DNA of 21,435 nt from an uncultured Clostridia bacterium. Its GTDB lineage: Bacteria > Bacillota > Clostridia > Peptostreptococcales > Anaerovoracaceae. The translations under genes and the position numbers were made by a program. The DNA lies in the NCBI GenBank assembly GCA_938034165.1, contig CALHKP010000075.1, forward strand, positions 1 through 21,435, given 5' to 3'. This document shows, piece by piece, positions 1 to 7,439 of the stretch; the first letter of the stretch is position 1; every line of letters starts with the position of its first letter. The notes below the pieces were generated by a model, which saw only the letters and a program-made list of their open reading frames with translations, made no database searches and had not been told where the DNA came from.

Positions 1-270
1 GCGCAGATTGCCACATCTTCAAATTGTACTGTAAATTTTGGCTTCCAAATAAGCGCAGATTTAAGTTCTGCAAAATCACGCTTATTTTTATCGCCAAAAT
101 TCTCCTCTATCTGAGTATAAGGACACAAAAATCGAGGATTTTTGTTGAAAATTAGGCCTTTGGAACAGTACAAATTTCAATTATGTAAAATCACGCTTAA
201 TCACAAGCGAAAAATGTAAGCGCAACTCAGCACTTTTGTAATATGCGCTGAGTTAGCTGTAGCTAACCAC
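1..270. repeat. Gene-free left edge rich in direct and inverted repeats
   Basis: No credible gene lies in bases 1-342. The stretch contains direct repeats GCGCAGATT (1-9 and 53-61) and AAAATCACGCTTA (72-84 and 187-199). It also contains nested inverted repeats: AAATAAGCG (47-55) with CGCTTATTT (79-87), holding CAGA/TCTG inside; ACAAAAATC (125-133) with GATTTTTGT (137-145) around a three-base loop; AACTCAGC (224-231) with GCTGAGTT (247-254); and GTTAGCT-GT-AGCTAAC (252-267). An outer pair, AAATTGTACTGT (21-32) and ACAGTACAAATTT (165-177), is inverted with one extra base. It could be a decayed MITE-like element, the end of a repeat family that starts outside the window, or a structured 3' region. 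Bases 271-342 show nothing clear and hold no convincing terminator for the gene at 343. Confidence 0.55.
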
Positions 271-342
271 ACTAATCAACCTGTTATTCCTGGCTAACTG
301 CCCTAAAAAGCAGAGTTTATCACTACCACTGCCTATAACCCT

Positions 343-1536
343 CTATTGTTTTGTATTCTCTGATGTCATTACACCTTCATCGAGTTTCAGTGGTTTGTTC
401 CACAGCTCCGGTGGCACTGCTTTTTTCTTCAGTCTGTCTTTTATATACAGTCTAAACAGTGCATATACCACTGAGCAGATTGGAATGAACAGAATCATTC
501 CAAATACGCCCATAAGCTTTCCGCCGACTGTTACTGCAAACAGCACCCACATAGAAGGCAGTCCCACTGAGTTTCCAACTACATGAGGATAAACGAGATT
601 TCCTTCAATCTGCTGAAGCACCAGAAATACTATTATGAATATCAGCGCCTGAACCGGGCTTTCAATAAGGATAAACAGTGCTCCAAAAGCGCATCCTATA
701 AAAGCTCCAACTATTGGAATCAGTGCTGTCAGAGAAATCATAACCGCAATCAGCATCCCATAAGGCAGCCTGATTATTGACATAGTCACGAAAAACATCA
801 GACCCAGAATACATGCCTCAAGACACTGTCCTGAGATAAATCTCGAAAAAGTTCTGCTTGACAGTTCAAACACATAGAGAATCTTCTTTGCATTCTTTTC
901 ACTGAACAGAGCGAATAAAATCTGTTTTCCCTCTTGTCCCAGTTTTTCCTTTGACATCAGAATGTATACGGAAAATATAAGGCCGATGAAAAAGCTTACT
1001 ATCATCCCGATTATGTTTGTCACTGCTCCTATTCCGGAGTTAACCATAGTGGTTCCGAGTTTTTTCATCACCTCCGAAAGCCCGGACGCTATTTCGCCCC
1101 AGTCAATGGAGAAGTTTTCCAGTATGCTGTAAAGTGTAGCCCAGGTGCCTGTGCGCTCCACAATCCAGTTCTGGAAAGAATCAGCTGCTTCAGGAAGTTC
1201 CCTGGCTATAGCATACAATGTTGCCGCAACCTGCGGAATTATTATATTCAGTGCAACCGCTATCACACCAATCAGAAGAGCCAGTGTCAGAACAAAGGAA
1301 ATAGCACGTTTCCCCTTCTTGATATTCGTCTTTTCGAAAAGCGTCTTTTCTATTCTGCTCATGGGAACATTAATTATAAAAGCAAGGCATGCCCCCAAAA
1401 TAAATGGAAAAATAACATCAAAAAGTACGCCTATTTTGTCTAACACAACCCCGAGATTGTTCAGTCCTAGGTAAAATAAAATCCCTGCGAAAATCAGTAT
1501 AAGCAGTTTCTTGAAAGTGATTTTGTTCAGTTCCAT
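343..1536 (-). CDS. AI-2E family (UPF0118) membrane transporter
   Basis: A 397-residue polytopic membrane protein. The family was named for autoinducer-2 export, but members do different jobs, including ion/proton antiport, so the substrate here is open. The N-terminus holds two hydrophobic segments (about residues 8-32 and 38-58), then a polar cytoplasmic or extracytoplasmic stretch, then a hydrophobic second half with the family's typical C-terminal run containing QQIEGN and YPHVVGNSVGLP, and a basic end. The length is normal for the family. It is last in the minus-strand unit that begins with the COG0523 GTPases: only 10 bases separate it from the thioesterase stop, so it is probably co-transcribed. 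The start at 1536 (ATG) follows a purine-rich GGTGAAAAG. Family call is firm, function is not. Confidence 0.88.
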   Translation of the reverse strand: MELNKITFKKLLILIFAGILFYLGLNNLGVVLDKIGVLFDVIFPFILGACLAFIINVPMSRIEKTLFEKTNIKKGKRAISFVLTLALLIGVIAVALNIIIPQVAATLYAIARELPEAADSFQNWIVERTGTWATLYSILENFSIDWGEIASGLSEVMKKLGTTMVNSGIGAVTNIIGMIVSFFIGLIFSVYILMSKEKLGQEGKQILFALFSEKNAKKILYVFELSSRTFSRFISGQCLEACILGLMFFVTMSIIRLPYGMLIAVMISLTALIPIVGAFIGCAFGALFILIESPVQALIFIIVFLVLQQIEGNLVYPHVVGNSVGLPSMWVLFAVTVGGKLMGVFGMILFIPICSVVYALFRLYIKDRLKKKAVPPELWNKPLKLDEGVMTSENTKQ

Positions 1537-1546
1537 CTTTTCACCG

Positions 1547-2335
1547 TTATTCCATATCCTCTGGTTTTTTCAGCTCCTGCCTTTTGGCCTTTGTTGCGCT
1601 GACAATCGCCTCTACATTGGTTCTTCCGTTGACTTTGCTGTAGAAATAATATGTTTCCGTCGCTCCCATGCTGTCGGCTACTGGCGTTTTCGCCTTTGCT
1701 CTATATATTTCCACTTCGCTGTCAAAAGGTGCTTCTGCCATGAATCTCATGCTAAATGACGTCATCTTCTTGTTTGGTACATCCGGCATGTAGTTCCAGA
1801 GCATATCCTGATAATATGTATTGTTCATGTGCAGATTCATGTCCACATCGCTGTACATTACTTTTTTTGTTCCGCAGTATTCAAACTCCAGATCCTTTGG
1901 AATTCTAAACTTTACCGGATTGCTGATTTTCAGAGGCTCGTCTGTCTCGTAGTTAGAAATATCCACTTCGCTTGCTTTGCAGAGCTTGCCTGTGAACCTG
2001 TTTGCAGCAGCCCACTCGCTGTAGGCCTTTGCCACCACAGTATCCCCTTTTGTCAAAACAAAGCACCTTATAAAAGTTGCCGCTTTTTCCGGACATCTCC
2101 ATGTGTATGAATTCAGCTCATCATACTGGTTTATGTCCCCTGTCATCTCAATAGCCATTCTCGTCACAATGAATGATTTGCCCTGAAAGAACAAATCGTA
2201 ATAAGACGGTTTTCGGTCTCTCATGTGGTGGTTGGCTGTTTCCTGCATAATTCTGGAAACAATAGACGGTCTGATATTGTTATTTATATCAACGTCGTGG
2301 GAGGTGACAGTATAATTTTCCCCATATGCATTCAT
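1547..2335 (-). CDS. Acyl-ACP thioesterase (FatA/FatB-like)
   Basis: A 262-residue cytosolic enzyme expected to hydrolyse acyl-acyl carrier protein and release free fatty acid. The layout is two consecutive hot-dog folds. The N-terminal half has the HDVDINNN stretch and an RIMQETANHH-like substrate helix; the second half carries the catalytic signature DMNLHMNN (residues 165-172) with the Asn and His expected in plant and bacterial acyl-ACP thioesterases. The ATG at 2335 is preceded by GGAG with 8 bases of spacing. It sits 13 bases after the upstream GTPase gene and 10 bases before the AI-2E gene. What a fatty acid thioesterase does in a metal-GTPase operon cannot be told from sequence; the operon may simply be mixed. 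Confidence 0.88.
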   Translation of the reverse strand: MNAYGENYTVTSHDVDINNNIRPSIVSRIMQETANHHMRDRKPSYYDLFFQGKSFIVTRMAIEMTGDINQYDELNSYTWRCPEKAATFIRCFVLTKGDTVVAKAYSEWAAANRFTGKLCKASEVDISNYETDEPLKISNPVKFRIPKDLEFEYCGTKKVMYSDVDMNLHMNNTYYQDMLWNYMPDVPNKKMTSFSMRFMAEAPFDSEVEIYRAKAKTPVADSMGATETYYFYSKVNGRTNVEAIVSATKAKRQELKKPEDME

Positions 2336-2348
2336 TATCTCTACTCCC

Positions 2349-3296
2349 TTAAAATTCTGCTACTTCCGGATTTGCCTCCTGGGCAGGTTCTACGCTTGTG
2401 CAGCAAAGTACCGGACCTTCTTCGCCGTACATTTCGTGATATTCATTTCTGACTACTGCAGTTATCATCACCCAGCCGCCGTGTTCCAGCTTGGATTCTG
2501 CATCTTTCCATCTGCATACCAGCCCGCCGAACTGAATATCCTCCACACAGCATGTCATAATATGTCTTCCGAATACAAAAGAATCCTTGTCAAGTCCTCC
2601 GCCGAGAACGCTTCTGCCCTTAACAGTCAAAGTCTTTCCTTCGTAATCAGCTGCATTTTCGTTTATATCTCTATACCATTCTGCAAACCATTCATCTTTG
2701 ATTTCAATTGTATCTGCGTCCATATCATAAGGAAGAGGATCTTCTATATTATCCATTTCAACATCGTCAGGACCATACTCGTATAAAATCTGAGCTTTTC
2801 TGTTTGCTATTCTTACAGTCTTATGAAACTCTTCCTTTGGGATATCTCTTTCGCATCGGTTAAATACGATTAAATCTGCAGTACTCATCTTGTCGAACAT
2901 GAGCTGTCTCATATTCTGGTTATATGTAAGGAAAGTTCTCGCATCTGCGAACATCATTTCCTGATAAACAATCCATTCAGGCGGACAATTCTGTGCAAGT
3001 CTGTCCATCATCCACATTCCGTTGTATTCCACTACGACTCTTTCTATCTTGTGTTCCCTCTGAAGTGATTCAAGTCTTTCGCGAGTAAGTTCTTCTTCAG
3101 AATCGATTGTCTCTATAAATACATTCTTGCCGCCGTTAAAGAATCTCTTTGGGTAAAGCTCCTCTTCACCTTCTTCGCAAAGCAGGAGCAAAGTTCTTTC
3201 CCCTGCATTAAAATCATCGCCTTCCATCACTTCCTGGATGAAGGTCGTTTTTCCGCTTTCGAGAAATCCTGTAAAAAGATAAACCGGTATTTCCAT
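2349..3296 (-). CDS. COG0523 (CobW-type) GTPase with C-terminal YcgQ/DUF1980-like domain
   Basis: A 315-residue protein. The N-terminal part is a P-loop GTPase of the CobW/P47K group with Walker A GFLESGKT at residues 10-17; NRCE (146-149) stands where the guanine-specificity NKxD motif is expected, and the GCxCC metal motif of canonical members is absent. Residues about 215-308 (EGKTLTVKG, then GRHIMTCC at 243-250, then a GGWV strand) resemble the C-terminal domain of YcgQ/TIGR03943 proteins, which I recognise from memory and could not search. The protein would then be a fusion of a metal-insertion type GTPase with a domain normally on a membrane protein paired with a permease. It lies 22 bases behind the His-rich GTPase and 13 bases before the thioesterase. 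A role in metal (perhaps zinc) handling is inferred from family and context. Confidence 0.78.
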   Translation of the reverse strand: MEIPVYLFTGFLESGKTTFIQEVMEGDDFNAGERTLLLLCEEGEEELYPKRFFNGGKNVFIETIDSEEELTRERLESLQREHKIERVVVEYNGMWMMDRLAQNCPPEWIVYQEMMFADARTFLTYNQNMRQLMFDKMSTADLIVFNRCERDIPKEEFHKTVRIANRKAQILYEYGPDDVEMDNIEDPLPYDMDADTIEIKDEWFAEWYRDINENAADYEGKTLTVKGRSVLGGGLDKDSFVFGRHIMTCCVEDIQFGGLVCRWKDAESKLEHGGWVMITAVVRNEYHEMYGEEGPVLCCTSVEPAQEANPEVAEF

Positions 3297-3318
3297 TGTT
3301 CAATCCCCCTCATATATT

Positions 3319-4500
3319 CTATAGACCGAATAATTCTCTGATTTTTTCTTCGTTGATTTCTGCGCCGATTACACAAATCATTCCTGTAACAGAAGCACTG
3401 CCTGTTCTTACATCCGGTTCTCCCGGAACATAATCAAAGTGAATCCACTTTCCATCTTCACCTTCTACGATACCTTTTGCTCTGAGAACCTGACCAAATT
3501 CTTTTTCGTTCTGAAGGTTCGTAAGAGCCTCTTCAATCTGTTTTTCGGAGAATTTGTGTGAAGTTTCAAGACCAATGCTTGTGAAGACCTCGTCTGCATG
3601 GTGATGATCATGATGGTCATGTCCGCATCCGCAGCTGCATTCGCCGTGGTCATGGTCGTGATGGTGATGATGCTCGTGTTCGTGATTCTCGTGATGTTCA
3701 TGGTCATGATGGTGGTGCTCATGTTCGTGGTCATGGCCGCAACTGCATTCATCGTGGTGGTGATGCTCGTGAGCATGATGTTCATGGTCGTGGCCGCATC
3801 CGCACTCTTCATGGTGTTCATGGTGTTCATGATGGTCGTGATGGTCATGATGATGTTCATGCTCATGAGCTTCTTTTTCGAGATGCTCAAGTTCTGCTTC
3901 TATCATATTCTTTGATTCCATAGTATCAAGAATCTGCTTGCCATCCAGCTGATCCCATGGAGTTGTTACAATTGAAGCAGTCTTGTTATGTTCTCTAATA
4001 AGTTCAACGCATTTGTCAAGTTTTTCTTCTGCAAGTGAATCTGTATGGCTCAGAATAATTGAGCTTGCATGCTCAATCTGGTTGTTAAAGAATTCGCCGA
4101 AGTTCTTCATGTACATCTTGCACTTCTTTGCATCTACAACTGTTGTAAATCCGTTCAGCATTATGTTCTCATTGTGCAAGTTTACAACTGCTGTGATAAC
4201 ATCACTGAGTTTACCTACTCCTGATGGTTCAATCAAAATTCTGTCAGGCTTGTACTCTTCTATAACTCTGTCGAGAGCTTTTCCGAAGTCTCCCACAAGA
4301 CTGCAGCAAATACATCCGGAATTCATTTCGTTAATCTTAACGCCTGAATCCTGAAGGAATCCGCCGTCGATTCCGATTTCACCAAATTCGTTTTCTATAA
4401 GAACTACTTCTTCTCCTACATAGGCCTCTTCTATAAGCTTTTTGATAAGAGTTGTTTTTCCGGCTCCCAGGAACCCTGAAAAAATATCTACCTTTGTCAT
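3319..4500 (-). CDS. COG0523 (CobW/Zng1-type) metallochaperone GTPase with long His/Cys-rich insert
   Basis: A 393-residue cytosolic GTPase of the CobW/HypB/UreG superfamily, COG0523 branch, which passes metals such as zinc or cobalt to client proteins. Walker A GFLGAGKT is at residues 9-16, the metal-binding GCICC at 62-66, the EPSG switch motif at 91-94 and HTDS at 152-155 in the place of NKxD. Residues 212-301 are extraordinarily rich in histidine (about 47 of 90), broken by three Cys-rich blocks (GCG, SCG and SCGCG, each followed by HDH). The C-terminal CobW domain follows at about 302-393. It is first in the operon and has its own promoter, divergent from feoAB. The start ATG at 4500 has GGGAG 11 bases upstream. 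The insert suggests strong metal binding or storage; which metal is not visible. Confidence 0.92.
   Translation of the reverse strand: MTKVDIFSGFLGAGKTTLIKKLIEEAYVGEEVVLIENEFGEIGIDGGFLQDSGVKINEMNSGCICCSLVGDFGKALDRVIEEYKPDRILIEPSGVGKLSDVITAVVNLHNENIMLNGFTTVVDAKKCKMYMKNFGEFFNNQIEHASSIILSHTDSLAEEKLDKCVELIREHNKTASIVTTPWDQLDGKQILDTMESKNMIEAELEHLEKEAHEHEHHHDHHDHHEHHEHHEECGCGHDHEHHAHEHHHHDECSCGHDHEHEHHHHDHEHHENHEHEHHHHHDHDHGECSCGCGHDHHDHHHADEVFTSIGLETSHKFSEKQIEEALTNLQNEKEFGQVLRAKGIVEGEDGKWIHFDYVPGEPDVRTGSASVTGMICVIGAEINEEKIRELFGL
3598..3867 (-). repeat. Degenerate tandem repeat encoding His/Cys-rich metal-binding segment
   Basis: This 270-base stretch codes residues 212-301 of the GTPase and is a degenerate tandem array of CAT/CAC/GAT/GAA codons. 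Three copies of a (D/E)C(S/G)CG-HDH block are spaced at roughly 26 and 35 residues. The array produces long spurious open frames in other phases made of runs of Met, Thr and Ile. Such tracts change length easily by slippage, so strain-to-strain variation is expected. Confidence 0.8.
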
Positions 4501-4569
4501 TTCAAATCATCTCCCTACTGAAATATATTAATTTTTGATTTAAATTTAATCCTTTTCGCAATACATGCT

Positions 4570-4626
4570 ATTATACCACAAATTCACAATTTTATCTGTT
4601 TATTTATTCCTTTTTTTGGTATAATA
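4570..4626. promoter_or_regulatory. Divergent promoter pair between COG0523 operon and feoAB
   Basis: Two identical extended -10 elements TGGTATAATA face away from each other: one on the minus strand (4569-4578, TATAAT complement at 4570-4575) for the GTPase operon, one on the plus strand (4617-4626, TATAAT at 4620-4625) for feoA. Together they form a 10-base perfect inverted repeat with a 38-base spacer. The -35 regions are weak (TGTTTA at 4597-4602 for feoA). The A/T-rich near-palindrome GATTTAAATTTAATC at 4537-4551 lies in the GTPase leader. A Fur, Zur or DtxR-type regulator would make sense here but no consensus box of these families is clearly seen. Confidence 0.6.
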
Positions 4627-4661
4627 ATATATTAGGATTTTGTGTTTAAGGAGATTACTTT

Positions 4662-4889
4662 ATGAAATTATGTGACGGATATCCCGGCAAACAGTATTCA
4701 GTGTCCGAAATTTCACTTCCCCAAAACCTTGCTAAGAGGCTAGAGGTGCTGGGAATGACATATGGCACGCAGATTAATATAATAAACAAAAAAGGAAAGG
4801 GCATCCTTATTATCTCAGTCCGAGGTACAAGACTCGCTCTGGGAGAAAACATTACCCGAAATATCACAGTTAAGGAGGACTTGTCATGA
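4662..4889 (+). CDS. feoA: Ferrous iron transport protein A
   Basis: A 75-residue cytosolic SH3-like protein of the FeoA family, thought to support or regulate the FeoB channel. The length is standard. Visible family features are the ALRLEVLGM-like turn (KRLEVLGMTYGT, about residues 25-36) and the closing segment GTRLALGENITRNITV. The ATG at 4662 follows AAGGAG with an 8-base gap, and a TATAAT box lies about 37 bases upstream. The stop overlaps the feoB start by four bases (ATGA), indicating translational coupling. Confidence 0.95.
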   Translation: MKLCDGYPGKQYSVSEISLPQNLAKRLEVLGMTYGTQINIINKKGKGILIISVRGTRLALGENITRNITVKEDLS

Positions 4890-6928
4890 AGCAGGATTTA
4901 ACAATAGGCTTTATCGGTAATCCAAACTGCGGCAAAACTACTTTATTCAATGCATATACCGGTGCCAACCTGAAGGTTGCAAACTGGCCCGGTGTAACTG
5001 TCGAAAAAGTTGAAGGCTCCATGAAAGACGGAGATATCACAGTTCATCTCGTGGATTTACCGGGAACTTACAGCCTTACATCGTATACTATGGAAGAGCA
5101 GGTCTCAAGACAGTTTATACTGAGTGATGATGTTGATGTAATAATCGACGTAATTGACGCTTCGGTTCTTGAGAGAAATCTTTATTTGACGCTGCAGCTT
5201 CTGGAGCTGGGCAAACCTGTAGTAATAGGTCTTAACATGATGGATATTGTCAAAAAACGCGGTATGGAAATTGACCTTCACAGACTTCCGGAAATGCTGG
5301 GCGTTCCTGTAATTCCTATTTCCGCAAGAAAAAGAACAGGACTTCAGATACTTCTTCATGCGGCTGAACATCACAAGGGTGCAAACTCACCGGACGTTTT
5401 GATTCATGAACACAAATACACGTCAGGACACGTTCACGACCACCACAAAGAATTTGCAATGGTTTACAGCGACAAAATTGAGGACAAGATTGACCTTCTT
5501 ATGGCAGAGTTACTGGCAAAGTATCCAGAGATTCAGAATCCACGCTGGCATGCAATCAAGCTGCTGGAGCAGGATCAGGAAATAATGGCTAAGTATCCTG
5601 TTGACCGTCCGGATGTACTGGACAAAAATTATGAGTCAGAAATAATCAACCAAAAATATGACTTTATTCAGGAAATCATAGACGAAGTTGTAGTTAATAG
5701 ATCTTCACGTGAGGAATTTACAGAAAAAGTCGATTCCGTCCTTACAAGCAAAGTATGGGGACTTCCAACATTTCTGCTGATAATGGCTCTGGTATTCTTC
5801 TTTACATTCTTTATAGGGGACTGGCTCAAGGGTTATATGGAAATGGGGATAGGCTTTATCTCCGATGCCATTTCGAACCTGCTTACCTTTGCCGGAGCAG
5901 GCGACATAGTTCACTCTCTTGTAATTGACGGTATCGTAGCAGGTGTAGGGGGAATTCTAACATTCCTTCCAAATATATTCATTCTGTTCCTTGCCCTCGC
6001 ATTTCTCGAAGACAGCGGATATATGTCCCGAGTTGCATATGTAATGGAAAATATAATGAGTAAGCTAGGGGTTTCCGGAAGAGCGTTTATCCCTATGATT
6101 TTGGGATTCGGATGTACGGTTCCTGCCATAATGGCGTCGAGAGCACTGGAAAATGTTCATGACCGCCGAAAAATAATGCTGGTTACACCATTTATGAGTT
6201 GCAGTGCAAGACTTCCGATTTACCTTCTGTTTTCGGAAATCTTCTTCGGAAGCAAAGCTATGATTGCTGCTTATTCCATGTATATCCTTGGAATTGCAGT
6301 TGCAATAATCTCCCTTGCGGTAATGAAGGTAACTGACAAAAAAAGCAGCCCTAACTACCTGCTTATAGAGCTTCCGGATTACAAAGCTCCAAGTGCCAGA
6401 ACTGTTGCAATTTATGTATGGGAAAAGGTAAAAGACTACCTGACAAAGGCAGGTACGACTATCTTTATCGCTTCCATCATACTTTGGATTTTACTGAACT
6501 TCGGTTTTGGCGGATATACAACAAATATGTCAGAAAGCTTTGCAGCATCCATTGGACATGTTCTTGTTCCTTTCTTTGCTCCTGTAGGACTTGGATTCTG
6601 GCAGATTGCAGTTGCACTGATTGCAGGAATATCAGCAAAGGAAGTTGTAGTATCAAGTTGTGCTGTTCTGTTTGGAATCTCAAGCATCAACTCCGCAGCC
6701 GGAATGAGTGAACTGTCAGCAAGTCTGGCAAGCTTGGGCTTCGGCTCACTGAATGCAGTTTGCCTGATGGTATTCTCACTTCTCTACATTCCGTGTGCTG
6801 CAACAATAGCAACAATCAAAAAAGAATCAGGCAGCTGGAAGCAGACTGTAACTGCTGCTGTATTTCAGCTTGCAACAGCTTGGGTTGTTTCCTTCCTGGT
6901 TTACAACATCGGTTCACTGATTATGTAA
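4886..6928 (+). CDS. feoB: Ferrous iron transport protein B (GTP-dependent Fe2+ transporter)
   Basis: A 680-residue membrane protein for ferrous iron uptake. The N-terminal G domain shows G1 GNPNCGKT (11-18), DLPG (57-60), NMMD (117-120) and SARKRTG for G5. A short His-rich segment follows at residues 174-187 (HEHK then HVHDHH), then the helical GDI-like region. From about residue 288 the membrane part follows, with the two Cys-containing motifs of the family, GFGCTVPA and FMSCSARLPIY, and a later IPCAATIATI segment. The length is within the family range. It is coupled to feoA by the ATGA overlap and closed by a strong terminator. No feoC is seen. The His-rich stretch echoes the far larger one in the divergent GTPase. 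Confidence 0.97.
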   Translation: MKQDLTIGFIGNPNCGKTTLFNAYTGANLKVANWPGVTVEKVEGSMKDGDITVHLVDLPGTYSLTSYTMEEQVSRQFILSDDVDVIIDVIDASVLERNLYLTLQLLELGKPVVIGLNMMDIVKKRGMEIDLHRLPEMLGVPVIPISARKRTGLQILLHAAEHHKGANSPDVLIHEHKYTSGHVHDHHKEFAMVYSDKIEDKIDLLMAELLAKYPEIQNPRWHAIKLLEQDQEIMAKYPVDRPDVLDKNYESEIINQKYDFIQEIIDEVVVNRSSREEFTEKVDSVLTSKVWGLPTFLLIMALVFFFTFFIGDWLKGYMEMGIGFISDAISNLLTFAGAGDIVHSLVIDGIVAGVGGILTFLPNIFILFLALAFLEDSGYMSRVAYVMENIMSKLGVSGRAFIPMILGFGCTVPAIMASRALENVHDRRKIMLVTPFMSCSARLPIYLLFSEIFFGSKAMIAAYSMYILGIAVAIISLAVMKVTDKKSSPNYLLIELPDYKAPSARTVAIYVWEKVKDYLTKAGTTIFIASIILWILLNFGFGGYTTNMSESFAASIGHVLVPFFAPVGLGFWQIAVALIAGISAKEVVVSSCAVLFGISSINSAAGMSELSASLASLGFGSLNAVCLMVFSLLYIPCAATIATIKKESGSWKQTVTAAVFQLATAWVVSFLVYNIGSLIM

Positions 6929-6934
6929 AAAAAT

Positions 6935-6993
6935 AAGTGGCATCTTCTCTTTGCTCGGTTTCAATACCGCCGGCTCAGAAAAAGATGCCACTT
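6935..6993. terminator. Bidirectional terminator of feoAB and the small minus-strand gene
   Basis: Perfect 12-base inverted repeat AAGTGGCATCTT (6935-6946) and AAGATGCCACTT (6982-6993), followed by TTTTTGATTTTT on the plus strand and by TATTTTTTTA on the minus strand. The 35-base loop holds a second small hairpin, CGGT-TTCAAT-ACCG (6956-6969). Confidence 0.88.
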
Positions 6994-7032
6994 TTTGATT
7001 TTTAGATTATTTCCCTGCTAGGTTTTAGAATT

Positions 7033-7257
7033 CTATGCTTCTATATAACTTCTGAAAAGTTCACATTCGTCATCAGAAAGCTTCATGGTGATACACAGTT
7101 TTTCGATAAGCTCTCCTTCGGGTACATAACTGCTGTCTATGCAAAGTCTTGTAAAATCATCCTTCGGCATGCCTATTCTGCTGAAGGATATTTCGCCTGA
7201 AGCGATTTTTCTGTCATATATTCGCATAAAAGCCGCTGCAAATGTTAATTTTTCCAT
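7033..7257 (-). CDS. Small hypothetical protein (74 residues), HTH-like
   Basis: A 74-residue protein I do not recognise. The start is set at the ATG at 7257, six bases after GGAG; a TTG four codons upstream lies on top of that site and is unlikely. No signal peptide or membrane segment is visible. It is mixed alpha-helical by composition, with a pattern (ISFSRIGMPKDDF, then SYVPEGELIEKLC, then LSDDECELF) reminiscent of small Firmicute proteins with a helix-turn-helix related to the XRE group, but this is only an impression. It ends at the terminator shared with feoB and is transcribed toward feoB. No function is assigned. Confidence 0.6.
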   Translation of the reverse strand: MEKLTFAAAFMRIYDRKIASGEISFSRIGMPKDDFTRLCIDSSYVPEGELIEKLCITMKLSDDECELFRSYIEA

Positions 7258-7359
7258 CCTGTTCTCCAATCTTTAAATTCGCCGGATTTCTCATATTTTT
7301 CTTACTGAATTTTTGCAAAATCACACTGCGAAAAATTTTTTTCAAAAAAGAAATTTCTC

Positions 7360-7388
7360 TTTATTTTTTCCTACAATATCTATATAAT
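7360..7388 (+). promoter_or_regulatory. Probable promoter of the first DMT transporter gene
   Basis: TATAAT at 7383-7388 with a T-rich TTTATT 17 bases upstream (7360-7365), in the 230-base gap between the small minus-strand gene and the transporter. It gives a leader of about 95 bases. The rest of the gap (7270-7359) is A/T-rich with oligo-A and oligo-T runs and shows no gene. Confidence 0.5.
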
Positions 7389-7439
7389 ATTCATTAATGA
7401 CCTTTTTGTCAACCTGACGATTAGGTAAATAAAAGAAGG

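Noticed and set aside
1..270. CRISPR array at the left edge
   Set aside because: Repeats are of different lengths, not regularly spaced, and no cas genes are present.
3465..3915. Long open frames on both strands across the His-rich region (Met/Thr/Ile and Met/Val runs)
   Set aside because: They are phase shadows of the CAT/GAT repeat array of the COG0523 gene and have no ribosome binding site or sensible composition.
69..7324. TGCAAAATCAC shared by 69-79 and 7314-7324
   Set aside because: An 11-base match is expected many times by chance in 21 kb; no longer similarity surrounds it.
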